In this document: positions 15,653 to 23,171 of the stretch, in pieces | How positions within the stretch are numbered: the stretch's first letter is position 1 | Layout: the number at the start of each line of letters is the position of its first letter | Source: DATKZH01 sp964475955 | GTDB lineage: Bacteria; Planctomycetota; Planctomycetia; Pirellulales; Thermoguttaceae | Direction: 5' to 3' | DNA length: 45,309 nt | Assembly: GCA_964475955.1 (NCBI GenBank) | Contig: CAYYZY010000049.1 | Span: 1 to 45,309 of the forward strand | The notes under the pieces: model-generated | Seen by the model: only the letters and a program-made list of their open reading frames with translations | Databases searched by the model: none | Told to the model about the DNA's origin: nothing | Program-made: the position numbers and the translations under genes

Positions 15653-16132
15653 TCAGTCGGTGTGGAACACCTCCGGGATGGAGAGCCACTGCTCGCCCTC
15701 AGGCGTGCCGGGCAGGCGGAACTGGCAGGGGTCGGTCTCTTTCCACCAGCGCCGGGTCTCGGGGTCTTCGGCCATCTTCGCCATGTCGGCCTCGAAGTCG
15801 TCGCCCACGTACTCGAAGTAGCTGAACAGGTAGAGCTTGCCTTCCAGCTCGGCCATGTAGATCGAGTAGTTGCGGATGTTCGACCGGCGGATCTGGGCGA
15901 GCACGCCGGGCCAGGCGTTGGCGTGCAGTTTGAGATAGTATTCCTTCTTCTCCGGCCTCAGGCCGATCACACTCCCGAATCGCCGGACCTCGCCCGGCTT
16001 GGCTTTTGGCGTCTCGCGGCTCTGGGCCCTCGCCGATTGCATCTCGGTGGCCTGGCTCCACGCGAAGCCGAGGACGACGCCCAAGGCCAGCGGCAGGGCC
16101 GCCGCGGCCAACCGTCGGAAATGACGTCTCAT
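15653..16132 (-). CDS. Exported L-rhamnose mutarotase-family (DUF718) protein
   Basis: A 159-residue protein. Residues 1-36 form a signal peptide (basic MRRHFRR, then a hydrophobic stretch, with cleavage near SARA). The rest is a complete L-rhamnose mutarotase-type ferredoxin-like fold: RFGSVIGLRPEKKEYYLKLH with His70, then AWPGVL, YSIYMAELEG, LFSYFEYVGDDFEADM and a final WWKETDPCQ. Cytosolic RhaM interconverts the alpha and beta anomers of L-rhamnose. Here the same fold appears to work outside the cytoplasm, perhaps on sugars released from polysaccharide, though activity is inferred. The start is placed at ATG 16132 because the signal peptide begins there; the frame extends upstream without coding character. 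There is no rhamnose catabolic gene nearby. Confidence 0.85.
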   Translation of the reverse strand: MRRHFRRLAAAALPLALGVVLGFAWSQATEMQSARAQSRETPKAKPGEVRRFGSVIGLRPEKKEYYLKLHANAWPGVLAQIRRSNIRNYSIYMAELEGKLYLFSYFEYVGDDFEADMAKMAEDPETRRWWKETDPCQFRLPGTPEGEQWLSIPEVFHTD

Positions 16133-16370
16133 GGTGCAGTTCCTCTTGGGACTCTGGAGGGAAGCGGCGCTGGCCAGCCGACCGTTACCCGACCGCCTGG
16201 CCGGCGGGACCATACCCGATTCTGCCAAGCCGGCGCGCCGGGTGTCAAGCACCCATCGGGCAACGCGCCGGCTTGGCGCAGGCTGCGCGCAGGGCCCCCG
16301 CGGCTGGCCGGGCTGCCGGGGGGGGACGTTGCGTTTGCCGATGTGGCCGAGAAAGTCGCGGAAGGCCGCG

Positions 16371-16580
16371 CTATTGCTCCGCGTCGGGTTCCACCTCGAG
16401 AGGCTCCGCCTCGGCCGTCGTCACGCCTGGTGACGCGTCGGCGCCTTCCGACGGCGCGGCGGTCATGCCGGGCGAAACCTCAGGGCCGGTGCCGGCACTT
16501 TCGGGGGGGGCGCATCCCGGCAGGGCTCCCAGGCAGAGAACCGCCAAACACGTCACCAACGCCAGACTTCGAAACAGCAT
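16371..16580 (-). CDS. Small putative lipoprotein
   Basis: A 69-residue protein with a type II signal peptide: MLFRSLALVTCLAVLCLGAL followed by PGC, a usable lipobox with the cysteine at about residue 23. The mature part is short, acidic and rich in Pro, Ala, Glu and Ser, with no fold that I recognise; such proteins are probably membrane-anchored and disordered. The ATG at 16580 has an AGGGAG ribosome binding site, and the hydrophobic segment starts there, so I prefer it to the upstream ATG at 16640. It is an isolated gene. Confidence 0.6.
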   Translation of the reverse strand: MLFRSLALVTCLAVLCLGALPGCAPPESAGTGPEVSPGMTAAPSEGADASPGVTTAEAEPLEVEPDAEQ

Positions 16581-16790
16581 GAGAGTCTCCCTGGAAACAG
16601 CCTCTATCGGCAGGCTTCGGTGTGATAGCAGACCGGGCACTGAGTCGCGCGCCTGGGGAAGACGCGGCCCGTCGGAGGACGCTCAACGCATCGACGCCCC
16701 CCGGCAATCTGCGAACGACAACGCATAAACCCATTAGTTTACGCCGGCCGAGGGCACATCACAATGGTTCGGACGGGCCCCCCCAGACGG

Positions 16791-16870
16791 CCTGTTGGCG
16801 GGGCACGCCGCCTGTTGGCGGGGCACGCCGCCTGTTGGCGGGGCACGCCGCCTGTTGGCGGGGCACGCCG
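16791..16870. repeat. Four tandem copies of a 20-bp repeat
   Basis: The unit CCTGTTGGCGGGGCACGCCG is repeated four times in perfect head-to-tail order, with the last base or two diverging. It lies about 100 bp upstream of the kinase start. Each unit contains a GGCG...CGCC inverted pair, so each copy can form a small hairpin. There are no spacers, so it is not a CRISPR array. Confidence 0.8.
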
Positions 16871-16966
16871 CGTTCGGCCCCGGCCACGCTCGCTCAACTC
16901 CCGGGGCTCCGGGGACCGATCCACTCAATAGGCCCATTTCTCAGCTTCCACCCGTGCGCCTCCCCC

Positions 16967-17881
16967 ATGACCCGAACCGACGTGAAGTCGCCCGGGCCGG
17001 CCAGCCCGTCGTTGCACGCCCCCGCGGTCCCGTTGCCACGACAGCTCGGCGATTGGGAGCTGGTCGACTTGGCCGGCAGGGGGAGCCTCACGGAGGTCTA
17101 CCGGGCGCGACCGATCGACCGCGGCCACGAACGACCGGGCCAGTACGCCGTGAAGATGCTGCGGCCCGAGTGGCAGGACGACGCCCGGGCGGTCGAGGTG
17201 TTGCGGCGCGAAGCGCAGGTGGGACGTACGGTCAGCCACCCGCACCTGGTGGCGATCCTGGCGGCCGAGGTCCGGCGTCCGCCTTACCGGCTCGTCATGC
17301 CGTGGCTTGCCGGGCGCACGCTCGCCGCGTGGGGCCGGCGGCGTCGCCGCGATTTGGCGGGCGTGCTCTGGATCGTCCGGCAGGTTGCCGAAGCGCTCGA
17401 CGCGCTCGACACGGCCGGATGGATGCACGGCGACGTCAAGCCGAGCAACGTGCTGGTCTCGCCGGAAGGCCACGCGACACTCGTCGACCTCGGCTTCGCC
17501 CGACGGCCCGGCGAGGTCGGCTCGATCGTCGACCGGTGCGTGGTCGGCACCTGCAATTACATCGCCCCGGAGATGATCACCTCGGCCCTGCGGCCCGACG
17601 TCCGCAGCGACGTGTACAGCCTGGGCGTCGTGCTGTTTGAGGCGCTCTCGGGCCGGTTGCCCTACACGGCCGACGACCTGGCCGAGTTGGCCACGCAGCA
17701 CAAGCAGTCGCGCCCGCCCGATCTGCAAGCACTCGCTCCGCACGTGCCGAGCGAAGTGACGCGGTTGGTCCACGCGATGCTGGCCAAGGAGCCGCTCCGT
17801 CGTCCTCAGACTCCGGCCGAGTTGGTCGAGCGCCTCGTCGAGCTGGAGATCGCCACGTTCGGCGAGCGCGGCTTCGACTGA
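16967..17881 (+). CDS. Soluble Ser/Thr protein kinase (Hanks type)
   Basis: A 304-residue protein that is almost entirely a kinase domain. The glycine-rich loop is GRGSLTEVYRAR (about 38-48) and the ATP-binding lysine is in YAVKML (Lys63). The catalytic loop is HGDVKPSN (154-161, with Asp156 and Asn161). The metal-binding DLG (Asp174) replaces DFG, and an APE motif follows in YIAPEM. The catalytic loop has Gly where most kinases have Arg (HRD), making it a non-RD type that is often not controlled by activation-loop phosphorylation. No transmembrane or sensor domain is present, so it should be cytosolic. ATG 16967 is the natural start; the open frame continues upstream across the tandem repeats but without coding character. 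No obvious ribosome binding site precedes it. The target is unknown. Confidence 0.9.
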   Translation: MTRTDVKSPGPASPSLHAPAVPLPRQLGDWELVDLAGRGSLTEVYRARPIDRGHERPGQYAVKMLRPEWQDDARAVEVLRREAQVGRTVSHPHLVAILAAEVRRPPYRLVMPWLAGRTLAAWGRRRRRDLAGVLWIVRQVAEALDALDTAGWMHGDVKPSNVLVSPEGHATLVDLGFARRPGEVGSIVDRCVVGTCNYIAPEMITSALRPDVRSDVYSLGVVLFEALSGRLPYTADDLAELATQHKQSRPPDLQALAPHVPSEVTRLVHAMLAKEPLRRPQTPAELVERLVELEIATFGERGFD

Positions 17882-17899
17882 ACCGCTGACGTCCGTGGG

Positions 17900-18496
17900 C
17901 TACTCACGGCGGCCGGGCCCCATGCTCTTGACCACCTCGTCGTAGGCGGGCTGGAGCTCCTTCCAGAGCTTGTCAGGGCAGGTGCAGATGACGCGCACGC
18001 GCTTGTCGTGCCCCAGGGCGGTGACCAGGTAGCCGTGCGTCGCCCCGCCCAGCGTGCCCGAGTAGGTGAACTCCGAGATGCGCGTGTCGCCGAAGCCGGT
18101 GTCGATGGTCTTGGTGTCCTTGACGTCGAGCCCCTCGCCGACCTCTTCCTTGAACTGCGGGATGCTCAACTCTTGGTGAATCCCCGCGACGGGCGTGAGC
18201 TCCTCGGGCATGTCCTCGTCCACGATGTTCGGGTTGGGGCCGGCCATCAGCGAGCCCGACACGTCGGCCAGCACGCGGATCTTGGCCGGGCCGCTGTGGA
18301 AGGCCACCGAACGGAACTTCTTGGCCGTGCCCCGCTTCTGCTCCCAGCCCTTGGGGCGTTGGAGCGCCACGGTGCCGTCCTTGGCGTTGAACTCGGTGAA
18401 CGACTTCGGCACCTCGACCTTCCCGCAGCCCGTCGCCGTCACGACGACGGTCGCCAGCACGGCCAGACCCGCCCAAACACGTTGCGCGATTCTCAT
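17900..18496 (-). CDS. Putative lipoprotein of unknown function
   Basis: A 198-residue exported protein. Residues 1-26 look like a lipoprotein signal (MRIAQRVWAGLAVLATVVV then TATGC), although the lipobox is not ideal. The mature part contains segments such as RPKGWEQKRGTAKKFRSVAF and ISEFTYSGTLGGATHGYLVT that resemble the fold of small planctomycetal proteins which share the layout of PsbP/LpqN-type domains; this resemblance is weak. An AAGGAG ribosome binding site lies 9 nt before ATG 18496, and the frame upstream (to 18664) is not coding. It converges on the kinase gene (stops 18 bp apart). A GTGGGGCACG palindrome lies 45 bp before its start and could affect expression. Confidence 0.75.
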   Translation of the reverse strand: MRIAQRVWAGLAVLATVVVTATGCGKVEVPKSFTEFNAKDGTVALQRPKGWEQKRGTAKKFRSVAFHSGPAKIRVLADVSGSLMAGPNPNIVDEDMPEELTPVAGIHQELSIPQFKEEVGEGLDVKDTKTIDTGFGDTRISEFTYSGTLGGATHGYLVTALGHDKRVRVICTCPDKLWKELQPAYDEVVKSMGPGRRE

Positions 18497-18540
18497 GGTG
18501 ATGCTCCTTGGTAGAAGTGAGGATCGATAAGAAAACACGC

Positions 18541-18587
18541 GTGGGGCACGTTTCCAACGTACCTGGCACGTTGGAAACGTGCCCCAC
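18541..18587. repeat. GTGGGGCACG palindromic repeat, copy A
   Basis: A 20-bp arm (GTGGGGCACGTTTCCAACGT) is followed by seven bases and its exact complement. It is the most perfect of three copies in this window (also 24520-24577 and 41127-41177). Located just upstream of a lipoprotein gene. Confidence 0.85.
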
Positions 18588-18676
18588 GCCCACTTCCCGA
18601 CGTCTGTCTCCGGTAGTCCTTGGGGGCGGTCCCCTGCTTTCGGTCGAGCCCGTACTTCACCCACTGACGAAGCGGA

Positions 18677-19579
18677 CTACTCCGCCCCGCCGTACTCGCC
18701 GTAGCACCAAAGGAGCCGGCCGATGAGCCGGGCGTAGATGAAGATCACGGCGCCCAGAAGCGGCCCGGCGACCAGCGAAGTGAGCCATGGATGCGGCACG
18801 AAGAAGAACGCCGTCGCCGCCACCCAGGCGCCGATCAGCACGCCCGTCTCCAGGTAGAAAAAGAGCCAGGCCCACCACACCGTGCCGAAACTCCGCAGCA
18901 CCGGCCACGAGACGAGCACCGCCGGAGAGCCCGATTCCAGCGCGGAGAACGCGAAAATGGGAAACAGCACGAAGACGGCCACGCCGCCGGCCGCCCACGC
19001 GTTCACGCCCAGTCCCTTGCCGATCACGAAACCGATCGCCGTCGCCACGCCGGCCAGCGTGAGGGCGCCGAAGAACGCCCAGAACCACTCGCGCCAATCG
19101 CCGGCGGGCCAGTCGATCACCTCGTCGTATCCCGCCACCGTGGTTTCGATCACCGTCGTCGCGCAGGCCGACGCGTACGAGAGCGTGATCGCCGCCACGA
19201 GCCCCACCGCCGGCGCAAAGCACCGGATCGCAATGAACGGGAATCCCATGTCGGCGAGCATGATGACCACGACCACGCCCACGAGCGCCAGCACCAGCCC
19301 GATGGAAATCAGCGCCCACGCCGCGAACGTGCGCAGATACCAGGGAAAGTTGAACACGCCCACGAGGAACGGCCACCGGGTCGTCGCGGGCCGGGGCTGC
19401 CGGTCGGCTTTGGGCTCTTCGGCCCGTTCGAGGATGCTCCGGCGGCTTTCGAGGATGCTCGGGCGGAAGGTGGGCGGCGGAGGCTGGACGGGCTCCACCG
19501 GCTCGCTCAGCCCGTACGTGTCGTCGTCGGCCGGCGGCTTGCCCCCGCGGCGGCCCGGGTCGTCTCCTGGCAGGGCCAT
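18677..19579 (-). CDS. Six-helix membrane protein of unknown function
   Basis: A 300-residue protein. The first 80 residues are disordered, proline-rich and contain a short repeat (RPSILES, RRSILERAEE). The remainder has about six hydrophobic segments, including ISIGLVLALVGVVVVIMLAD and VAVFVLFPIFAFSALESG. Conserved-looking features are the polar segment YDEVIDWPAGDWREW between helices and an Arg/Trp-rich C-terminal end (RLIGRLLWCYGEY). This organisation is typical of planctomycete-specific membrane proteins, but I do not recognise the family. The ATG at 19579 is preceded by a GGGA stretch; the frame extends much further upstream without coding character. It is divergent from the zinc-ribbon gene at 19954. 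Confidence 0.7.
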   Translation of the reverse strand: MALPGDDPGRRGGKPPADDDTYGLSEPVEPVQPPPPTFRPSILESRRSILERAEEPKADRQPRPATTRWPFLVGVFNFPWYLRTFAAWALISIGLVLALVGVVVVIMLADMGFPFIAIRCFAPAVGLVAAITLSYASACATTVIETTVAGYDEVIDWPAGDWREWFWAFFGALTLAGVATAIGFVIGKGLGVNAWAAGGVAVFVLFPIFAFSALESGSPAVLVSWPVLRSFGTVWWAWLFFYLETGVLIGAWVAATAFFFVPHPWLTSLVAGPLLGAVIFIYARLIGRLLWCYGEYGGAE

Positions 19580-19767
19580 GGCTTCAATTCCCGAGAGGAG
19601 GAGAACGGCCGCGCCGCTCGAACACGGCCGCAGATCAGGTCCCTCACCGGCCGCGATTCTACCGGCTGGCAACCTGCCCGCACACCCCCCAACCGGCACG
19701 CCTCGTCCGCTCGGCTGGCGATCATCCGGTTCTGCCCCCGCCGCCGGACTCGAGGTAACTCGTTGAT

Positions 19768-19795
19768 TTGACCGGCGTCGGCAAGCTGGTACGAT
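19768..19795 (+). promoter_or_regulatory. Promoter of the zinc-ribbon gene
   Basis: TTGACC at 19768-19773, a 16-nt spacer, and TACGAT at 19790-19795. It lies in the 374-bp divergent gap 19580-19953 and would give a leader of about 150 nt before the GTG start at 19954. I see nothing else in that gap. Confidence 0.5.
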
Positions 19796-19953
19796 ACTCG
19801 GTCGGGGGAGATGAAGGGGCTTCTCAAGGACGACTGCGCTGCTCAAGCCCTCTCCCTTGCGGAGCGGCGAGTCGACTTCTCCGATTCGGTTTTCGATCTA
19901 CGCGCGGCGGGCCAGTCTGGCGTCGCCGTGCGGGCGTCGAAGGAGGCCGACAA

Positions 19954-21075
19954 GTGCCGATCGTCATCAAGTGCCCCGGTTGCGGCAAGGCTTACAGGCT
20001 GCGCGACGAGCTGGCCGGCAAGCGCGTCAAGTGCAAGTGCGGCCACGGGATGCTCGTCCCGGCCGCGCCCGACGGGGCGGGGTCGGATAGCTACGACTTG
20101 GCCCCGGCCGGGGGCTCCGACGAGTCGTCGCTTCTGAACGAGGGCCTGCCCGCCGCCGCGGAGGGGGTCACGCCGCCTGGCCCTGCGAAACGCCCGTCGG
20201 CCGCAGAGCCCGAGGCCCCAGCCGAAGCGGGCCTCGGCAAGCCCGACAAGAAGACCCAGCGCGACGAGATGCTCGCCAAGTGGGGCCCCGTGGCCGGCTT
20301 GGTCGGCCTCACGCTGCTGCCGATCGTGGTCATCCTGATCGTCGTCTGGCTGATTCTCCGGCCCGGCTACGGCTCGCCCGCCGACGCGTTCGCCGCCCAT
20401 CAGCAGGCGCTGCTCGACCGCAAATGGAGCAAGCTGATCGGCACGTACACGCCCCAGTCGCAGGCGATGTTCGTGGATCGGATGCTGGAGCGGATTTCTC
20501 GGGGGGTCGAAGACAAGAAGTGGCGCGTCGAGCTGGAGGCGGCGCTCGAAAAGCACGGCATCGCGGAGATCCTCCCGCCCGAGAGCCCGTCGGAGGCCCT
20601 GGCCGAAGCCGTCGAGGCGGCGGCCGACGCGGCGGATCAGCCCGAGGAACAGGAGATCGACTACGAGGAAATCGCCCGGCAGGCGAACCAGCGCGAGCAA
20701 GAAAGGGAGGCGCGTCGCCGGAAGCTGATCGCCTCGGTGGAAGACAAGGCCGCGCTCTACGTCGATCTCAATGGCGCGATCCAGGCCGCCGTGGAGAAGA
20801 CCCTGCCCGAAAACCCGATGTTGGCCATCCAGACCAAGAAGCCGGTGGGTGAGGCCCGGCGCTACCTGGCCCGGCTCAAATTGGACGCCGAACCCAAGAT
20901 CGACGGCAAGACGGCCGAGGGCTCCCTGACGTTCGTGCCGGTGCTCGAGGAAGTGGAAATCACGGTCCCGGTCAAGTTCCAGAAGATCGACGGGCGCTGG
21001 TACATCGACGCCACGGGCCTGGAACACTACGAGGACCTGACGTTCCAACCCCTCTTCGGCGGCGGCTGGCTCTGA
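19954..21075 (+). CDS. Zinc-ribbon protein with single transmembrane helix
   Basis: A 373-residue protein starting with GTG. It opens with a four-cysteine ribbon (CPGC at 7-10, then KCKCGHGM with Cys27 and Cys29), the MJ0042-like layout also seen in the first gene of the window. A disordered Pro/Ala/Glu linker (about 35-100) follows, then one hydrophobic helix (GLVGLTLLPIVVILIVVWLI, about 115-135), and a long soluble C-terminal domain containing an acidic stretch and a coiled coil (QEIDYEEIARQANQREQERE). The topology is cytoplasmic ribbon, one membrane span, and extracytoplasmic domain. I chose GTG 19954 because AAGGAGG lies just upstream and the ribbon starts there. The function is unknown. 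Confidence 0.8.
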   Translation: MPIVIKCPGCGKAYRLRDELAGKRVKCKCGHGMLVPAAPDGAGSDSYDLAPAGGSDESSLLNEGLPAAAEGVTPPGPAKRPSAAEPEAPAEAGLGKPDKKTQRDEMLAKWGPVAGLVGLTLLPIVVILIVVWLILRPGYGSPADAFAAHQQALLDRKWSKLIGTYTPQSQAMFVDRMLERISRGVEDKKWRVELEAALEKHGIAEILPPESPSEALAEAVEAAADAADQPEEQEIDYEEIARQANQREQEREARRRKLIASVEDKAALYVDLNGAIQAAVEKTLPENPMLAIQTKKPVGEARRYLARLKLDAEPKIDGKTAEGSLTFVPVLEEVEITVPVKFQKIDGRWYIDATGLEHYEDLTFQPLFGGGWL

Positions 21076-21141
21076 ACGCCCCTGCATTAGCGCGGAGGGT
21101 GATGGGCCGGCCGCGTGGGTCTCGTTTCCCTCGACCTCACC

Positions 21142-21819
21142 CTACGGTCTGAAGGCCCTCACCGCGCGCCGTGCCTTGGGATCGATCCGACGCAGGAGGG
21201 AGCACGCCGCGATGGCGGCCGGCCAGGGCCAGTAGATGCACGTCGTGCCGACGATGACGCTCCCCGCCGGAACCAAGACGAGCATCGAGGAGACGATCCC
21301 TTCGCGAGCGTACGCCAGGTCGGGCCTCCAGACGTAGTGCCACACAAGGAAGCCCCATCCGTACAGCGCGGCCCCGAGGTACGTCGCGACGAGCCCCGTG
21401 ATCATCGGATACAGCTTGCCCGGCTTCCGTATCCACGGCCGCAGGATCGCCGCGGTGCCGAGGGCGGCGCAAATCGTCAGGACGCCCGGCTGCCAATGGA
21501 GCCTTTGCTCCGGCCCCCAGGCGGAGCACAGCAGATCCTCTCCCACGAGGTTGATCGGCGAGACCAGGATGAGATGAACGACCACCCCGATCACCACGGA
21601 AGCCAGGTAATAGGCCAGCCGCCGCCAGCCGGCCTTCACGGCGGCCGCGGTCCACCATGTGCCGACGACGGGAATCGCCACGGCGCCGCCGATGCTCGGG
21701 TCCCACATCACGAGGGAAAGAAGAATGGAAACGCCCGTCACCACGGTCAGCGCCGTGGCGACCGTGAACTGAAACGGCGCGATCGCCCGCCGCTTCGGCG
21801 CATCGCCTGGGCCGGTCAT
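21142..21819 (-). CDS. Membrane protein translationally coupled to glcF
   Basis: A 225-residue protein with about six hydrophobic segments from residue 15 onward and no soluble domain. The start ATG (21819-21817) overlaps the glcF stop TGA (21818-21816) as ATGA, a strong sign of coupled translation. It is therefore part of the glycolate oxidase transcript, although no ribosome binding site of its own is seen. A role as a permease for glycolate or lactate is possible but unsupported: it is much shorter than known GlcA/LldP permeases and has no recognisable motif. More likely it is a lineage-specific membrane protein. Confidence 0.7.
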   Translation of the reverse strand: MTGPGDAPKRRAIAPFQFTVATALTVVTGVSILLSLVMWDPSIGGAVAIPVVGTWWTAAAVKAGWRRLAYYLASVVIGVVVHLILVSPINLVGEDLLCSAWGPEQRLHWQPGVLTICAALGTAAILRPWIRKPGKLYPMITGLVATYLGAALYGWGFLVWHYVWRPDLAYAREGIVSSMLVLVPAGSVIVGTTCIYWPWPAAIAACSLLRRIDPKARRAVRAFRP

Positions 21820-23171
21820 GTCGAGGAGGTCCCGTTGGTCCCCGGGAGCTTCGGCTGCTCGTTGCGATAGCTCAGATCGAGCAGTTCCATGGGGTGCATC
21901 ACGGCGATCGGCCTGCGCTGACGGCGCACCTCCCGCATGATTTGCAGGAGGCAGCCCGCGTTCGAAGTCAGCACGATCTGCGCCTTCGTGCTGAGGATGT
22001 TTTCCAGCTTGCGGCGGCTGAGCCGGTCGGCCATCTCCGGCTGGTTGAGGTTGTAGGTGCCGGCCGATCCGCAGCAGATTTCCGTTTCGGGCAGGCTGCG
22101 CAGTTCGAGGCCGGGGATCAGGCCCAGGAGCCGCCGCGGGGGGTCGGTGATCTGCTGGGCGTGGCCGAGGTGGCAGGCGTCGTGGTAGGTGGCCACGGCC
22201 TCGACGCGGCCGCTGGGCGGCACCGGCCCGAGCGCGTCGAGGAATTCGTTGACGTCTTTGACCTTCTCGGCCAGGAGCTTTCGGGCCGGGGCCCCGTCGT
22301 CGTCCCAGTGCAGGGGGTATTCTTTCATCATGGCCCCGCAGCCGGCGTGGTTGACCACCACGGCGTCGATCTCCTCCAGGTCGAAGGCGCGCACGTTGGC
22401 ATCGGCCATGCGGCGGGCGCCCTCGCTGTCGGCGGCGTGGTAGTGGATGGCCCCGCAGCAGCCCTGCCCGTCGGGCACGAGCACGTCGCACCCGTTGTGC
22501 TGCAACACGCGGAGGGTGGCCCAGTGGACGTGGCGGAACATCGCGTCGGCCACGCAGCCGACGAAGAAGGCCACCCGTGCGCGGCGGCGCCCGATCGCCG
22601 GCAGGAAGCTCGGCAGCTTGGGGCCGGGGGCGACCGGCGGCGGCACCAGCGTGACCATCTGCCCCAGGCGGCCCGGCACCCACTTGAGCAACCCGATTCT
22701 TTCAAGCCAGGTGTAGAGACCCAGTTGTTGGGCGATGCGGACCGGCGTCATGGCGAGGCGCACGCGGTTGCGGTAGGGAAACAGGCGCAAGAGGACCAGG
22801 TGGCGGAACCAGTCGAACCGCTTGGCCGGGCTCTTGTCGGCCCGTTCCATGGCCAGGCGGAACGGCTCGATCACCCGGCCGTAATGTACGCCGGAAGGGC
22901 AGGCCGTCTCGCACGCCCGGCAGTCGAGGCAGAGGTCGAGGTGGCGCCGCAGGCGCGGGTTGATTTCCAGCCGGCCCTCGGCCACCAGGCGCATGGCGTA
23001 GACGCGGCCCCGCGGCCCGTCGTTTTCGTCGCCCAGCTCGACGTACGTGGGGCACGTCGACGTACACAGCCCGCAGTGCACGCATTCGTAGAACAGGCCC
23101 GGATCGACCGCCCGGCCGGGATTCTCGCCGTGGGCGTCGCGGGTGTCTTTCACGTTCTTTCGACCCATCAT
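21816..23171 (-). CDS. glcF: Glycolate oxidase iron-sulfur subunit GlcF
   Basis: A 451-residue protein with two 4Fe-4S ferredoxin-type motifs near the N-terminus (CVHCGLCTSTCP and CLDCRACETACP) and two CCG-type Cys clusters in the C-terminal half (CCGAIHYH, CCGSAGTYNL). This is the layout of GlcF/LutA-like electron-transfer subunits. With GlcD and GlcE it oxidises glycolate to glyoxylate and passes electrons to the membrane quinone pool. Its ATG (23171; a second in-frame ATG follows immediately) overlaps the glcE stop. The downstream membrane gene overlaps this stop as ATGA, so glcE, glcF and that gene form a tight coupled unit. Confidence 0.92.
   Translation of the reverse strand: MMGRKNVKDTRDAHGENPGRAVDPGLFYECVHCGLCTSTCPTYVELGDENDGPRGRVYAMRLVAEGRLEINPRLRRHLDLCLDCRACETACPSGVHYGRVIEPFRLAMERADKSPAKRFDWFRHLVLLRLFPYRNRVRLAMTPVRIAQQLGLYTWLERIGLLKWVPGRLGQMVTLVPPPVAPGPKLPSFLPAIGRRRARVAFFVGCVADAMFRHVHWATLRVLQHNGCDVLVPDGQGCCGAIHYHAADSEGARRMADANVRAFDLEEIDAVVVNHAGCGAMMKEYPLHWDDDGAPARKLLAEKVKDVNEFLDALGPVPPSGRVEAVATYHDACHLGHAQQITDPPRRLLGLIPGLELRSLPETEICCGSAGTYNLNQPEMADRLSRRKLENILSTKAQIVLTSNAGCLLQIMREVRRQRRPIAVMHPMELLDLSYRNEQPKLPGTNGTSST

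Noticed and set aside
16791..16870. CRISPR array
   Set aside because: The repeats are directly adjacent with no spacers, and no cas gene is present.
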